DNA of 64,000 nucleotides from Tetraselmis striata (GCA_006384855.1 VCJN01003491.1:149336-213335); one strand, 5' to 3'. Counted from the stretch's first letter, positions 45,480 to 58,200 are shown. The notes: generated from the sequence alone by a model not told the origin. Numbers and translations are program-made.

Positions 45480-46769
45480 GTCCACCAAACGGGCATTGTT
45501 CTACACCCGCTGCCCCTGCACTGGCAGCGGCGCCCAACAAAACGCCCTTGTTTTTCAATCAACTGGCGACACTCCTTGCTTGCAGCAGGCTTCCCTCCGC
45601 TATCATGCAAGACCCGCATTCGCGAGGCCGTGCTAACCACGGGCCCACGCGTTCCTTAAGAATCCCCATGTAAGTAGCTAGATTCCATGATATTGGCCAT
45701 GCGATCACGCGGGATGTGTGCTGTTAGCATCTTCATGCACTTGAATACCATGGTCAGCTATTGCATAGAAAGGTAGGTTCTAAGGTAGCTATGCGTGTTT
45801 TTGCGGTTTGTATGCTCAGTGAATATATTATGCGTGGTAGCTACACTGATGCAGTAAGTGTATATTGTACTGTGCAGTAGGGCGTCAATGCATAAATCAG
45901 CGCAGGCTTCTTTTAAAAGTGAGGAGAGTGCAGGCTTGCCATAATACAGATATGCGATGGGTGCGCTGCTGGGCGGCGATGGAGACCGCCGCAAATTTAA
46001 AATTTCGTACAACTTCGTTCCCGCTTAGTTTTTGGTGCCTGTCAAATTATATGGCCTGTCAAAGACGCCCCCTACTCTGGCATGCCAGCCAGCCAACTCA
46101 CTGTTGGTGGGGGGGGGGGGGGGGGGGGGGCATGATCAGGGCATGGAATGTGCCACTCCATGCACGCTCCAATGCGAGGACCTCGTGCACGGGTCTCCAC
46201 GTCGCGTCCACCCTGTTGTTATTTCGGATGCTTCCCTTTGATCATGAGGGTCATGTGCTACAACATGCGCGCGGACATGTGCGCAAGCTGTGGAAATGTG
46301 TTTTTTTTTATGGGGGCGAGCTCGGACTTCGCCCACGGTGCACAGGTGTTGTAAGCATGACCCTGTGGAATCGAAAGGACTTTATGTTTACTACTTCAAC
46401 TTAGTGAGGCGTAGCCAGCGGCGTTAATCTTGCAGTCTTAGAAAATTGTGGGATTTATAATTGTGGTGAATTGTCTGCATTATTATCACATTGTCATGGA
46501 AATTCTCATTCATTGTAGCATGCATGGATTGGTCTCAAACGCCATGCGTATGTCCACTCACCCCCGGGAGCGCGCGTGAATATATGCTGCGGACGCTAGC
46601 TACATCGCCAACATGTTGCTCCCCTGTGCGTTGACCGTGTTTCGGTGGTTTTAACCTTGTGCCAAACAATGCCAGTGCCAAGAAACATTGTTACAAGTGC
46701 GGTGATCGGACGAAGCAGCTTGCTTCTTGGCGTAGGAGGCTTGCATGAAATGAAACGCGGGGCTTCACG
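45480..46769. other. Intergenic stretch with a G run
   Basis: No supported exon after the formin/kinase gene stop. A G run of about 20 bases lies at 46110-46130. The first retroelement coding sequence appears near 46770. Confidence 0.5.
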
Positions 46770-49087
46770 GCCTCTTGGCCACATGGCTTGGGCACCAAGG
46801 AGTGGATACGCGTAGGTTTCTATGTGCAGAGACTTGTGATCATCGGCCTTTGCAGTTGCTGATGAGCACCGACGCTCAGATTCGCGGCAAGTTGGCGAGG
46901 TGGGCGATGCGGCTCAGCGAGCACGACTTCGTGGTGCGCGATCGAAAGGGCGTCAACCACGTCAACGGAGAATGTCTGAGCCGGTGGCCCGTGGAGGGCG
47001 ACCCATCGGAGCTGGATGGACTCAGTGAATTTTTCATCGGAGGGCACTGTGCGACATGCGGCAGTCTATTGATGTGCGGCGGCTGAGTGCAGCCTGCGCC
47101 TGAAGCTGTCGGTGTGGGACATGCGATAGCGCGTGTTGGCCGCCGCCAAAGCGGGCGCGGGTGACGGCGACTTGGTGGCGGTTACCGGCGAGCTGTCGGC
47201 GGGACCGCAGAGAGGAGACCCATGGGTGGACGCGGAGGCAATGGTGGAGCTGCATACGGGTATCATCAACATGCCGCCACCGTACGCCCGCTACGCATGG
47301 CGGAGGGTCGACATTTTGTGGTATATGCACATGGACGGCACACGCCGAGAGGTACCGCCGCCCAGCGAGCGAGATCCGTGATTACGGATGTCCATGTCAA
47401 GATGGGCCACTTGGGGTAAGGGCAGGGGGGTGGGGGGATCGATTGCGCAGTGTCATCGCCGCTTCATATTTCTGGGCGGGGATGGTGGAGGATGTTGCTA
47501 ATAGTGTGAAACAGGCGTGCCCGTGTTGCGATAGGCTGCAACACCGACCCGGCGGCACAACCGGCGATCGAAGACAGCCTCATCGTAGTTGAACATGCAG
47601 CCGCTATCGCATTACGGCATGCTCTACAGTTGGCACCTAGATCCGGCGGAGCCTTTTGGGGCCACCCGCAATCGGATCGTCTGGGTGTTATTGCTTTGGA
47701 GAGCAGGGTGGAAGCGCAGAGCCAAGCAGTGATGGGTCAATAATTTGGTTCCGCCGCACCAATATAATGAGGCAGCCAATAAACGGCAAGGATTCGACGA
47801 TGAGATAGTGTTGGCGCGCTTCGCAGCGCATGGCGGGGTGTGTACCGACGGCAGTACTAATATCAGCGGCGAGTTTCACGACTTGCTCGTGGAGCAAAAC
47901 ATCGACCATCCGAGGCCGCTACCGTACCACCCGCAGCCCAACGGGCTAGCGGGGGGGGGGGGGGGGGGGGGGGGTCTGAAGACATTCAAGGAGGCGCTGA
48001 TGCGCTACTTGATTCAGCCTGGCAAGCGTAACATGAGGGGCACTTTATTTCCTTCCATCGAGCGGGGCTACATGGTGCAGCAAGCACTTCAACACCGCCA
48101 TGTACAATCCTCACGAGTAGTTGGTGTACGGCAGTGCGCCGGTGTTTCCGGCGCATACGATAGCGCTCTTCGAGCACCGCACCGTGGACTTCGACTGGGA
48201 CCCAGAGGGCATGGGAGCTAAGCGCGGTGCGTGCGGAGCGTTTGGCAATCACTGTGGTGCTGACGGCGATGCACAACATGGAGGCGGCACAACACCATGA
48301 GGTACTGCGCTATCGCCGGAGGCGCGCATAGCTGGTGACACCCGGAGTGCAGATTTACAGACTCGGCGACGCCGTTTATCTGGAGCAGTGGCAGCAAGAT
48401 GCACTCGATCCCGGAGTGCGACCAGCCGTTTACAAGGTCTACGAGATCAACGGCAACGGCGTGGTGGTAATCTAAGGCGCGGACGGCGACTCCGTGCGGG
48501 TGCGAGTCAAGGAGGTGGCCCGGTGCTGCGCCGTGCCATACCTGGTGTTATCGGGAGATTTTGAAGACCCCGACATGGCATGCGCGGATTGCGATGGTCG
48601 CGTCAGCACCCGACGAGACCTCATCATCATCTGCGAAGACTGCGAGCCAAGATGGCGGAAGCGGTTTCATAAACCGCTTTTGGCGCATGTGCCGCGGGGG
48701 GCGTGGCGGTGTGTAGAGCGCGGTGCTGCTGGCGCAACATTGCCGGCACATACCCCAGCAATGATTATGGCAGCCACATCCATCAGTGACAGCGACGACA
48801 ACGACGAGGCACACGCGGCGTGTGTCCCTGTCAGCTGCGGGGGGGGGGGGGGGGGGGGGGGGGGGGAGGTGGGGGGGACACACATACATGCATGGGGCCG
48901 CGAGTGCATGTGTGGGGACACACACAATGCCCCCCCCCCCCCCCTCCTTCGCCGTGAGCTGCTGCCTCACAGCTGCTCCCACAATGATGTGGCTGGCCCC
49001 TCGCGTTCTTTGTCCCCGCTCGATAAGCGTGTCGCTGAGCTAGAAGACTCTATCGTTGACTGCTCTCGCAGTATCAAGACTGCGTAG
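46770..49087 (+). pseudogene. Decayed Ty3/gypsy pol end with a PHD-like C-terminus
   Basis: The end of RNase H reads near 46840-47000 (DHRPLQLLMSTDAQIRGKLA, DRKGVNHVNGECLSRWP). The integrase zinc region follows in other frames (VKMGHLG, SYFWAGMVEDVANSV, CPCCDRLQ). The integrase core is at 47760-48110 (VCTDGSTNISGEFHDLL, YHPQPNGLA), where a G run replaces the expected next codons. After DAVYLEQWQQ and VRVRVKEVARCC comes a cysteine cluster (CADC, IICEDC, HVPRGAWRC) that resembles a PHD finger lacking its His and some Cys. Frameshifts and stops show it is dead. No LTRs were found. Confidence 0.65.
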
Positions 49088-49969
49088 CAGCTCCCGCTCG
49101 CTACGGTTGACGTCTCGGACTCATTTTGAGTGCTAGGACTTTGGCAAGGACTTCAAGCGTTTGCCGAGGGAGTTCCCGAAGCCCCATGCTGGCTACAAGG
49201 AGAACAATTAACGGCAATACTCGTGTTCTTCTGATTTCAGCATTATCAGTATTTTACCCTCGGGTATATATCTCGTGGCAAGTGTATGATACTATGCTTG
49301 AAGCATATCGAGATATGGACGTCCCTGCTAGGCGTCCTTTCCCGATACATGAGATTTGAAACACCACTACCGAGTGGGCTATCTCGTTTAATTTATTATC
49401 AGAAGTCTGCTTCGTTCTACTTACGAAGAAGCGATGACAATACTGTATGTCCATCAAAAGTGTAGTTCCGAGACTGTCAAGAGTCCTTCGCCGAGGTGGA
49501 AACGTTTGCTGCTCGGAGATGACTCTTTCACGTAAAGAGAGGGTTCGTAAAGCTAACAGCCTTACCTAGGCTTGTATCAAGGCCGAGCTAGCTACTTCCA
49601 ATATTCCCGTTGGTGGCTGTGTTGGTCGTGGTCGCGGCTATGGCCGTGGTGATGGTGGTGGTCGAGGCGGTGGCCGACATGGCGGCCGTCACTATAATAA
49701 CTATTTCGACCCAATTGAAGCAGCCTCTGGTATGGCCATCAACATGATGCCCCAGCAACATCATCAGCCGAGTTACCATTCGGCTGGTGGCCGGGTGATT
49801 GGTCCTTGCCATGGCTGCAGTGCCTTCGATCATCTGCAGCGCACCTGCCCCAGCAGGATGATATGTATTGGCGTCCTTTGGCCTGAAATAATGCTTGTAT
49901 TGACTTTACTACAATGCTTCGTTTGCATTGATCTCTTGTGCTCTGAGGCTTTCCTGTGAGTCCTCTTAT

Positions 49970-50770
49970 ATTTATATACATGTATGATATTTGAATTAGA
50001 GTTGGCTGATATCTGCCTTCAGCTGTGGTGATATGACCTTGCTGACCGTTCAGCATTCGGTGATAAAGCCCCTGTGGCTAGCTTACTCTGATTCAGCTTC
50101 TATGATTCATTTCATCTTTTGTCCTTGGCTTCTGATGCCTTTGTGTATAGATGCACCATTTATGACGCTCAGTGCATTATAATCATGTGCGCTGCTGGTA
50201 TGTTGATGCCTTTTGAGTGATGTGCATATGTTATTTTTATCAGCACTGGCTGGTAGCTGCCTCCAGCTTTTCTGATATGACCTTGCTGACCCTTCAGCAT
50301 TGGTCTGTAAATGAAGCCCCTATGGCTAGCTGATTCCGATTCAGGTTCTTATATTCATATCTTTTTGTCTTTGCTCCTGATGCCTTTGTGCATGAATGCC
50401 CTTATGATAACTAGTTTATCACATACATATATATATATAATGTGCGTGTGTGTGTGTGTGTGCGTGTGCGTAGTGCGCTGCTGATCTGTTAATGCCTTTT
50501 GAGTGTGTTGTATATACGATATTTGAATCAGCAATGGCTGATAGCTGCCATCAGCTGTTGTTACATGTTTATGCCGCTCTTATAATCAACATTTGGTATG
50601 TACATGAAGCCCCGCCTGTGGCTAGCTGACTGCAATTCAGCTTCTTTGATTAATTTCTTTTGTCTTTCCATGGCCCCTGGTGCCCCTTCGCATTGATGTG
50701 CTGATGACAGTCATTTGATTATATTCATGTGCGCTGCTGATCAGTTTATGTCTTGGGAGTATGATTAGTA
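49970..50770 (+). repeat. Tandem array of three diverged units of about 265 bp
   Basis: Blocks recur in the same order three times: GGCTGATATCTGCC-like, CTTGCTGACC-like, GAAGCCCC...GTGGCTAGCTGA-like, a TTTTGTCTT-like block, then TGTGCGCTGCTGAT and TGCCTTTTGAGTG. Units start near 49975, 50230 and 50510. The first two share CTTGCTGACC and CCTTTTGAGTG exactly. The array lies inside a DIRS-like remnant and has no coding frame. Confidence 0.65.
50441..50472. repeat. (TG)n microsatellite
   Basis: A TG run directly after a short (AT)n tract in the second unit of the tandem array. It accounts for part of that unit's extra length. Confidence 0.8.
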
Positions 50771-51898
50771 CATTTGTGTCATGATGTTTTCTTTTTAACT
50801 TGTTCACTTATATTATTGGTCAGTATCATTTCCATATTGTTATGTTTGATGCTTGTTATCTGGTTGAGTTTGAACTCAAATTCTACTTGATCTTAAATAA
50901 ATTATCATTGCTATGGTAATGTTATTATGCTGCTCTGTGATGTGCTGAAGATAACAGTTCTGGTAACTGTCCCAATCATTCTGATGATGATTTTCACTGG
51001 GCTACACGTGAGCCGCATTATAGATATGAGATGACGCAGGGCACCCCTCCTTGTAGTGGGCACTCTGAAGAGGGCATTTCCCTTCTGGCGCTCTATCTGC
51101 CGGCCCAAATCTTATGTGCTGAAGAATATATGCGTTGGTCTGTCACTGCGCTGTAGTACTGCTCTACCTGCTCCAACTGTGTTCCCCAACTTTAAAACTG
51201 CCCATGAACAATATGAGTTTGTCGGTGTATGTGTCCATGAGATATGTTGGCTGCCGGCCATGTGAGTGTATCCACTGATAAACCTTTGTCAGTCAGCCCA
51301 CTGGGTGCTTTCCCTACAATTTATCCAGATATGCTCAGACTTGTCATTGATATTATATATGTCAAGGAGGCGACTGATTGCCCGGAATTCAAATTGGGGC
51401 ATGTCATACATCATAATATATATTATGATTGAAGAGGATCTAATGATTGTTTTTGATTTGAAGTCTGCGATGGCTTCATTCAGGTGGGGTTCCATCCTTC
51501 TGCCAAAACCCGATGTCGCTTTTCAGTGGAAAGGCTAGTATCATATTATCAGCAGTTTACCGTTTGGATTAAAAGTGACACCATTTACTTTTGCTAAAAC
51601 CATGTGAGCATGTCAGATATGTATTGGTGCAGGGGAGGTAGTCATATGTTACTCTATTCAGATGATTTCTGTCTGCAGCTCCTACTGCTGCTGATGCATC
51701 TCCTCTCAGAAAGAGTGTTATTTCTTGCTCTGGCAAGTCTATGTTTGCACATGGAAAGAGCAACCCTGCTCCAGTCCTACTGCTCAGGCATATGGGTTAT
51801 ATGGCTTATTTAGCAGCTGCATGTACCTTCTCCGTTCCGGAAGATAGTAGGCATGCAGCATAGTAATGATGAGTTGCTGCCTTTGTCGGCTGCAAGGG

Positions 51899-51926
51899 GA
51901 GGGGGGGGGGGGGGGGGGGGGGGGGA
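51899..51926. repeat. G homopolymer
   Basis: A G run of about 25 bases just after the DIRS-like remnant. Confidence 0.8.
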
Positions 51927-52084
51927 GGCTCTGGCTAGGAGAGGGGCACGGCTAGGGGGCATGTCTAGCCTGTCAGCGTCGGTAGCATTATGGGATCAGA
52001 AACGGCGATTGCTTCAAAAGTATGCACTTGCGTAAGCGGGACATGGCGCTCAGATTCGAATAGCTCAGCGAGGTGAGCACGTAA

Positions 52085-52285
52085 TAATCAGAGCGCGCCG
52101 GTAAGCACGACGAGAGAATGAGCAATCACATAGACAGCCGCCGCACAATATACGCGGCGGGCTACGGGACGGAAAATCGGCATTTTCAAATGCCGGTCTC
52201 CAGCTGTAACTCCGCATGCTGTGTACAGCTACATCCACTACGGCAATCTAAAACGCTCAGTCCTCCGGCGGCCGGGCGACGGGTT
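52085..52285 (-). repeat. Interspersed repeat family R2, inverted copy
   Basis: By eye this is the reverse complement of 22640-22805, with scattered substitutions. Shared landmarks are GCACGACGAGAGAATGAGCA, GACAGCCGCCGCA and AGCTACATCCAC. It lies 30 kb from copy A in the opposite orientation. Confidence 0.65.
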
Positions 52286-52294
52286 GAAATAATA

Positions 52295-52445
52295 GTGCCA
52301 AAATAGTGCCAATAAAAATAACATGCCGTCGTCGTTTGGACAGGCGGATGAGATGGTGCCAAAATAACAACATGCTAAAACAACAGTGCCAAAATAACAA
52401 CATGCCGTCGTTTGGACGTTTGGACAGGCGGATGAGATGGTGTCA
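52295..52445 (+). repeat. Short tandem repeats around GTGCCAAAATAACAACATG
   Basis: Units with AGTGCCAAAATA and ACATGCCGTCGT...GGACAGGCGGATGAGATGGTG repeat two to four times. A G run of about 23 bases follows near 52481-52504. Confidence 0.7.
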
Positions 52446-52504
52446 AGTACCTTAGGTGTGAGTATTTATGTCGTTCCACGGGGGGGGGGGGGGGGGGGGG
52501 GGGG

Positions 52505-54045
52505 TCGCTCACGCCCTCTCAGGGTCGCGACGTAGTCGTTGCGACCTGCTAATTTCCACACCCGGTCGCGACGTTGCAACCATCCCGACAAGCCAGCGCC
52601 CTCCCTGCCCATAGAAGACAAGCTCCGACAGCCGCGCTATCGAAAAACAGCTAGCAGCCGGTGGTAGGCACTAGGCCGTGGAAGCCGGTATCCGGCTAGT
52701 AGCCGCTGTAGTCGCGGTAGTCGCACGCGCGATGGCTACAGCGAGTGTACTACGGCGCCCTTGACGCTATGCGGCCGGCTTTTGCATGAACTGCGCACAG
52801 CCGACCAGAGTGTGTGCTTTGTGTGGCTGCCTGATAGGCTGATGTGTGCAGCTAACGCCTCGGCACCTGGTTCCTCGGCTCGGCATCAGGGCAGTATCAG
52901 CTCGGCAAGCGTTGGATATGGCGCGAGTGATGGCGGCCTCCGTGTAAAACAATTAAACTCATCCCGTCCCCTGATGAGAACGGTTTCCGTCGTCCAATCA
53001 CTGAATAAAGTACTGCAAACTGGCACCTGTAGCGACAGCCAGCTAGCTCACTGCTTTCATCAAATAATAGGCTGGGCGATATAGGATAAAATGGTACGTT
53101 TTGCAATCTTGTACGGTTTTTCATCCGGTCCTCCGGCCCGTCCCCCGAGTCTCGAAAGCCCGATAATACACTGCAGCGTCGCTGCCGAATCTCCGGAAAT
53201 GGTAGCGGGTTTAGCTAGCAGCAGGTACTAATACCGCTATATTCGGCGAAGAAACTCAAAGAATGCGGCTATATAATCGTTATTTTCCATTCTACAGCCA
53301 TCACGCATTTGTCGCTTTTACTTCTTGTTATTATGTGGCCTCTCCATACCGCCTCCATCGGTTTACATACCCGGGTTGCCGGCTGTGGCACCGTTTCGGG
53401 TCGTGTTTTACAAGGTGCAGGGACGGGCTGTATTCCAATTTTGTCCGCCGCGCGACTTACCAAGGTTTAGCGGCCGCACGTAATCCGTGTAGGCAACGAA
53501 TACATCGAGACTGGTTAGGCGTTGTATACAATCGTCGATAAACGAAAAGTGACAGGTAACTAGCTGCTACAGCAACGCAGCGCAACTACTTGATAACGAC
53601 GGCTACCATATGTGCAACAACTTACTACACACGCACGGGCGGTAGGTCGTCGATGATGGCATTTGCGCTACAGGCACCTTACCCGTACTCGCGTCGAAGC
53701 GCGCTGCGATAATATAGCTCGCCGTCGGAGCTGTGCGGCAGCCAAGACTATATAATTGTATAAATGCCTCGCGACCGCAACATCGCGACTGAAACTGACA
53801 AAGTAGGCAGTGAGCACCCGGCTCACGCGGATAGAGTGATATCTTACGCGACATAATGACGGCGCTCGGCTATCCTTGTTGGCGTCGACGCTTCGACCAG
53901 AAAGCCGCAACGCCTGCTCCTGCGCTGAAGGTTATATAATAGCCGTTTCCGCATAATTCGCGGTCGCAGCTGCACTGAAGTTCCGCACTTTTTGACTATC
54001 AGACTAGCACCAATACCAGACAGCAGCACTGTCCTTCGATCAGAC
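52505..54045. other. Intergenic stretch, promoter region of the next gene
   Basis: No recognisable gene. TATATAAT at 53933-53940, about 105 bases before the ATG at 54046, is a candidate TATA element for the following gene. Confidence 0.45.
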
Positions 54046-55224
54046 ATGCTGCTGGGGCAGCTGCGCCAGCGTCTTCAGGCGGGAGGAATAACAGAGTACA
54101 TGTCGCCGGCAGCCGAGCCAGTGCTACGCCGGTCGCCGTCGATCACATCATCAATGCAGCTCCGGGCGGAACCAACGCTTGCATCACGCCTGAAGCGCTC
54201 CAAGTCGACGGCGTCGGTGGATTCTATCACCTGCTCCCCAGGGAGCAATACTGACCTGCTGGAAAAGGTCACAGATGACGTTTTCAAGCCTGGTGCTGTC
54301 ACACGCGACGAGTCGCTGTCATCCTGCCGTGGCGCTCATTCAAAGCTCTATGATGTGGCGTCCTGTCACGATCTTAAGTCGCAGCTGTGCCGTTCAGAGG
54401 GCGGCATTCGTTCGTTGAAGAATCAGGCAGCCGGAGGTGACTGCGGATTGCTACGCAGTGTCTCCAGCGACTGCTGCCTCCCTCCCCGCTGGCCCCCAAC
54501 CCACATGAACCTTCGCAGCAGCGGGTGCCTCGGGATAACTGGTGTGACCTCTCTTTTCAGCGGCGGGAGTCTCTCTATTTTTGAGAAGGACGTGGCTGAC
54601 GAGGGGCGTCTCGAGCAGATGAATACTGCATCTCGAGGTGAAGGAGTGATGCGCACATCTGGCGTTTTGTGCGGCGCTTCTGACGACCAGTCGCCTCTAG
54701 GGGCTGCTGCACCCAAACCCGTGCCCAGACGGATAAGCAATCCCCCCATAAGGAACTGGTCGAACCTCGTCGGGGGTCTCCAATCATCACGCGACGCAGT
54801 TGATGAGCCCAACACCGACTTTCTGCGGTCTTGTCCCCTCAATCTGTCGAACAGTGAGACCCCACCCCTGCGCTCAACAAATACCGGCGAGAAATTGCTG
54901 GCTAGCGCTGCCGTTTCTACTGCTCATGACGACCCCGATGTAAACCGCCAGCACCCTCGCAAGCCGTCTCCACGCCAGTCTACACCAAGACGTGTCTGCT
55001 TTGCGAAAACCTCTGGCGAAACTCCAGACACTCCGCGCACCCCCCTGTCCTCGCTCATCCAGCACAGCTCCGGGAACTCCCCGGCCACGCCAAGGGCACC
55101 CAAGAAACAAAGGCGACCCAGCAGGCGATTCGAATATGAGTGTCTCGAGCCAATCCCCTTCATTCTCAACGACCAATCGATTCCATCTGGCTGTGCACTC
55201 TGTGCTATCGAGCCCGGCTGTTGA
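54046..55224 (+). CDS. Intronless disordered Ser/Pro-rich protein, unknown function
   Basis: 393 residues from the ATG at 54046. The frame is open slightly further upstream but without an ATG. The sequence is Ser-, Pro- and Arg-rich with no globular family that I recognise. It carries many Ser/Thr-Pro sites, clustered near the C-terminus (TPDTPRTP, NSPATPRAP), basic stretches such as KKQRRPSRR, and an RVxF-type motif (RRVCF), a pattern known for docking to protein phosphatase 1. The codon composition is GC-rich like the host genes and unlike the surrounding repeats, and the frame stays open for nearly 1.2 kb, which supports a real gene. Regulation by proline-directed kinases is a guess from the motifs. 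Confidence 0.55.
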   Translation: MLLGQLRQRLQAGGITEYMSPAAEPVLRRSPSITSSMQLRAEPTLASRLKRSKSTASVDSITCSPGSNTDLLEKVTDDVFKPGAVTRDESLSSCRGAHSKLYDVASCHDLKSQLCRSEGGIRSLKNQAAGGDCGLLRSVSSDCCLPPRWPPTHMNLRSSGCLGITGVTSLFSGGSLSIFEKDVADEGRLEQMNTASRGEGVMRTSGVLCGASDDQSPLGAAAPKPVPRRISNPPIRNWSNLVGGLQSSRDAVDEPNTDFLRSCPLNLSNSETPPLRSTNTGEKLLASAAVSTAHDDPDVNRQHPRKPSPRQSTPRRVCFAKTSGETPDTPRTPLSSLIQHSSGNSPATPRAPKKQRRPSRRFEYECLEPIPFILNDQSIPSGCALCAIEPGC

Positions 55225-58200
55225 TTCCAAGCATCTCGATCGCGCATTCCATGAGACCAAGTCATTGATCACTTTTTCTATTGGTCCGAAGAGCAACCAT
55301 GACTGCGGGACTTTCTGGCATCTCAGTCTGAATATATAAACTCGAGCTAAGACTGTAGCTGTAGTTCCACTGACTTTTCAAGCACTCCACATAATCACAG
55401 AGTACATACACAAGTTGAATGCAATGTATAATATGTAATTAACTGAAAGACCGGAAACCCTTCTTGAGGCCCTCGCACACATGGCAAGTTGCGCTCGAGC
55501 GCTAAACATGGAGGCTGGCGACAGTTGTTGCAGGGTCAATGCACAACACCGCTGCTGCAGAATTGAAAAGACAGCATGAAAGGTACAAAAGGTAATATTC
55601 GTGGCGGTGAGTGGTGGCTCGATGCATATCATGTGCTTATTATGTGTCTTATTATTGCAGTCAATTTCCCCGGCTGTGACTCTATCCTGGTAAACATCGA
55701 CCCGAGTGACCATCAACACCATCAAATCTATTCCTGCGCCCTGATATAATCTATTTGCTGACGACGAAAGCAGACTATATTTTACTTCGTAATACTGCGC
55801 TATAGGGGGGACGCCGGCGTTTAGAGTATGCAATTGTGTGTTTATTGCGATTGATGCTTTGAGCATCAGTCTCTCCCAGCATGTGACAATATCATAGGAA
55901 TCTGTTACGAAAAAGCGAGATTTCCGCAAAACGCGAAAGAGCAGGGGTGTCAATACAGAGAGCAGGGGGAGGGGGGGGGGGGGGGGGGGGGGGCTGCTTC
56001 CCGGCTCATGATGTTGGCAGATGAGCCATAAATCTTCAGGGAAGCCTATCACCAGAGCAATTGGAAAACAATTCGCTCCAGGTGTCAGTTCCGTCACGCT
56101 GTCGACAACACATCTTGACAACATGTCAGATGGCATTGACGATTTGTGTCGCTGCGGGTCGTGCAGTATTCAGCAGCAGTACCAAGTTAATCGATGCTTC
56201 AATGATAAAGACCACAGAGGCAGGAGCCCGTTCACATGTTTTGCTCACCCGCATGCTCAACTTCTGGCGCCGGCCACTGTTTGACCCATAGCGAAGTCAG
56301 CGAGTTGCGCACGAGACACAAACATTGAAAGCGCTCGTAGGGTCACCCCTTGGCGTACATACTGATTGATCGCATGATATGAGACGTCATTACTAGCTTA
56401 CTAATGCAATGATATATCCTGAAAACGAAACACAAAAACAATACGGGGTACATCAGACGCAGGCGCATGTGCATGCGCGGGAATGTTGGCTATGGTACGT
56501 TGGCGCAGGTGTGGCGATGTCATCCTCCAAAAGGCCTGCTAGCAACACATAAAAACTGCGACCTGCTGCGGGCGCTCCTGGGCAGGCGGTTGTACTCACG
56601 AAGCCGGGGTCACATGTCCCACTCATGCGGCACAAGGGGCATGTACCAGCATAGGCATGCTGATTTATTAAACACCATGGTCTGATCTTAGTTCTGATAC
56701 ACCAAGGCACTTCCAGCCTGTAATGTCGTATAGCCTTGGTATTCCATGACCGTACACTGACAAATCCCATCATCCACAAGATCATGCAGCATCCGAGGTC
56801 CACGCAGTGCGATGCTGGGTTTCCGTTTGACAGCGCTACTTATCCCAGACAATCCAGGGGAGTCATGGCAGTGAGATGGCTGGCTGAGGTCAGTACACGA
56901 ATCACGCGCAGCTGAAGCCAACAAGCACGTCGGAGCACGTTGCGATCTTGGTCAACGGGGGAATTTCGGAGCTCACACACCTGCAGTAGGCAGTGCATGG
57001 CGACGCCCGGGAGGCATAGGTTTCAGCACAGAGCACGCACTTCAACACATAGCATGCACTGAAAAGACGACGGCGGACTAGTACTGATACATCATAAGAT
57101 CAAGGGGTGTTTGCGTATGCTACCCAGGGAATGTGTGTGTGTGTGGGGGGGGGGGGGGGGGGGTGTAATAGCGTATGACTGCAGCAGCACGTTGTTGTTG
57201 GTTGACGTGTCGCTCTTAGCCACATGGTTGGGTATGTGTTGCGGGGGGGGGGGGGGGGGGGGGGGGCTGCCCTTGCCTTCACCTTCTCTCCACCTTCTCC
57301 TGTTCCGGGGCCTGCTTCTGCTGAGGCGGCTCTGCCACTGCCGGTGAGGTGCGGCAGGCCCACCCATGGTCGCAAAGAAAAAGGCAACAATGACGCAGCG
57401 CCACAAAAGGCGTCGAGCTTGGTTGCGTCGCCCTTCTTGTTGGTGCTGGTGACCCGGAAAGTCGGCGAAGCGCACTGAACCGCACTGTGCCAGCATCAGC
57501 ATCAGCAGAGGTAGTGAGAAGATGGAGGTTGGAAAAGGGAAGAGGGGGCGGTACTACGCAAGTGACAGCATCAGCCCATTGCCCTGCACTAACCCGCATC
57601 TCTCTCCGTCCGCACTCGGCTCCCATCTCCAAGGGTAGCAGGCCCTGTCTAGGCTATCCCAATAACGCGCACCTCCTTTGCCGAGTCACCCCCCCCACCC
57701 CTCATCTTTGAGCCACGTCCGCGTCCTCCTCCGCTTTTACAGAGTGTCGCTCCATCCAGCGCGCCCGGGCGTCACTGTCCAGGAAGGGGTTCAGCCTGCA
57801 CGGGCACGCACAGCCCCACGGTCCAACCCAGCGCAGCGGGGACGCGTGTCAGTGGCTTGGCGGGGGAGAAGGCGGGCGTGGCCTCCCTTGGTTGGTGTGG
57901 CGATAACCTAATCGCCTGGCGGTGGCATTCTCTGTTGGCCAGTGGTGGCGGGTATGCACAGCAGCGCTGCGTTTTGCCAGGCACCGCCGGGCACCGCTGA
58001 GTGCTGTGACACTGCTCATGGCGTGCCGCGGGGACCTATTCGCAGTAACACGTTGGTGATGATCCTACGTGAACCTGGGGAACCATTAGTTGGGAGCCAC
58101 GTGGAGCCGGTGGACTCGTGATTGGCGCACGACACCAGGCCTAATGATCAGGGGCCTTCGAGCCGTTGGATAGCCGGCCACCTGGAGCCTGTGGACATAC

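Larger units (their letters stand above)
49560..51830 (+). pseudogene. Decayed DIRS-like element: Gag-like knuckle and RT N-terminus
   Basis: At about 49590-49860 an RGG-like, Gly/Arg-rich stretch (GRGRGYGRGDGGGRGGG) precedes a CX2CX4HX4C knuckle (CHGCSAFDHLQRTC). From about 51280 a DIRS-type reverse transcriptase reads in broken frames: VSPLGAFPTIYPDMLRLVID, DCPEFKLG, MIVFDLKS, LPFGLKVTPFTFAKT and finally LLYSDDF, the active-site region. Stop codons and frameshifts are frequent. The tandem array at 49970-50770 sits between the two parts. The 19980-22500 element carries the complementary downstream half of a DIRS element, perhaps of the same family. Confidence 0.55.

Noticed and set aside
55378..56136. 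252-codon minus-strand ORF
   Set aside because: It contains a G-run-derived proline stretch, no motif and no exon pattern.
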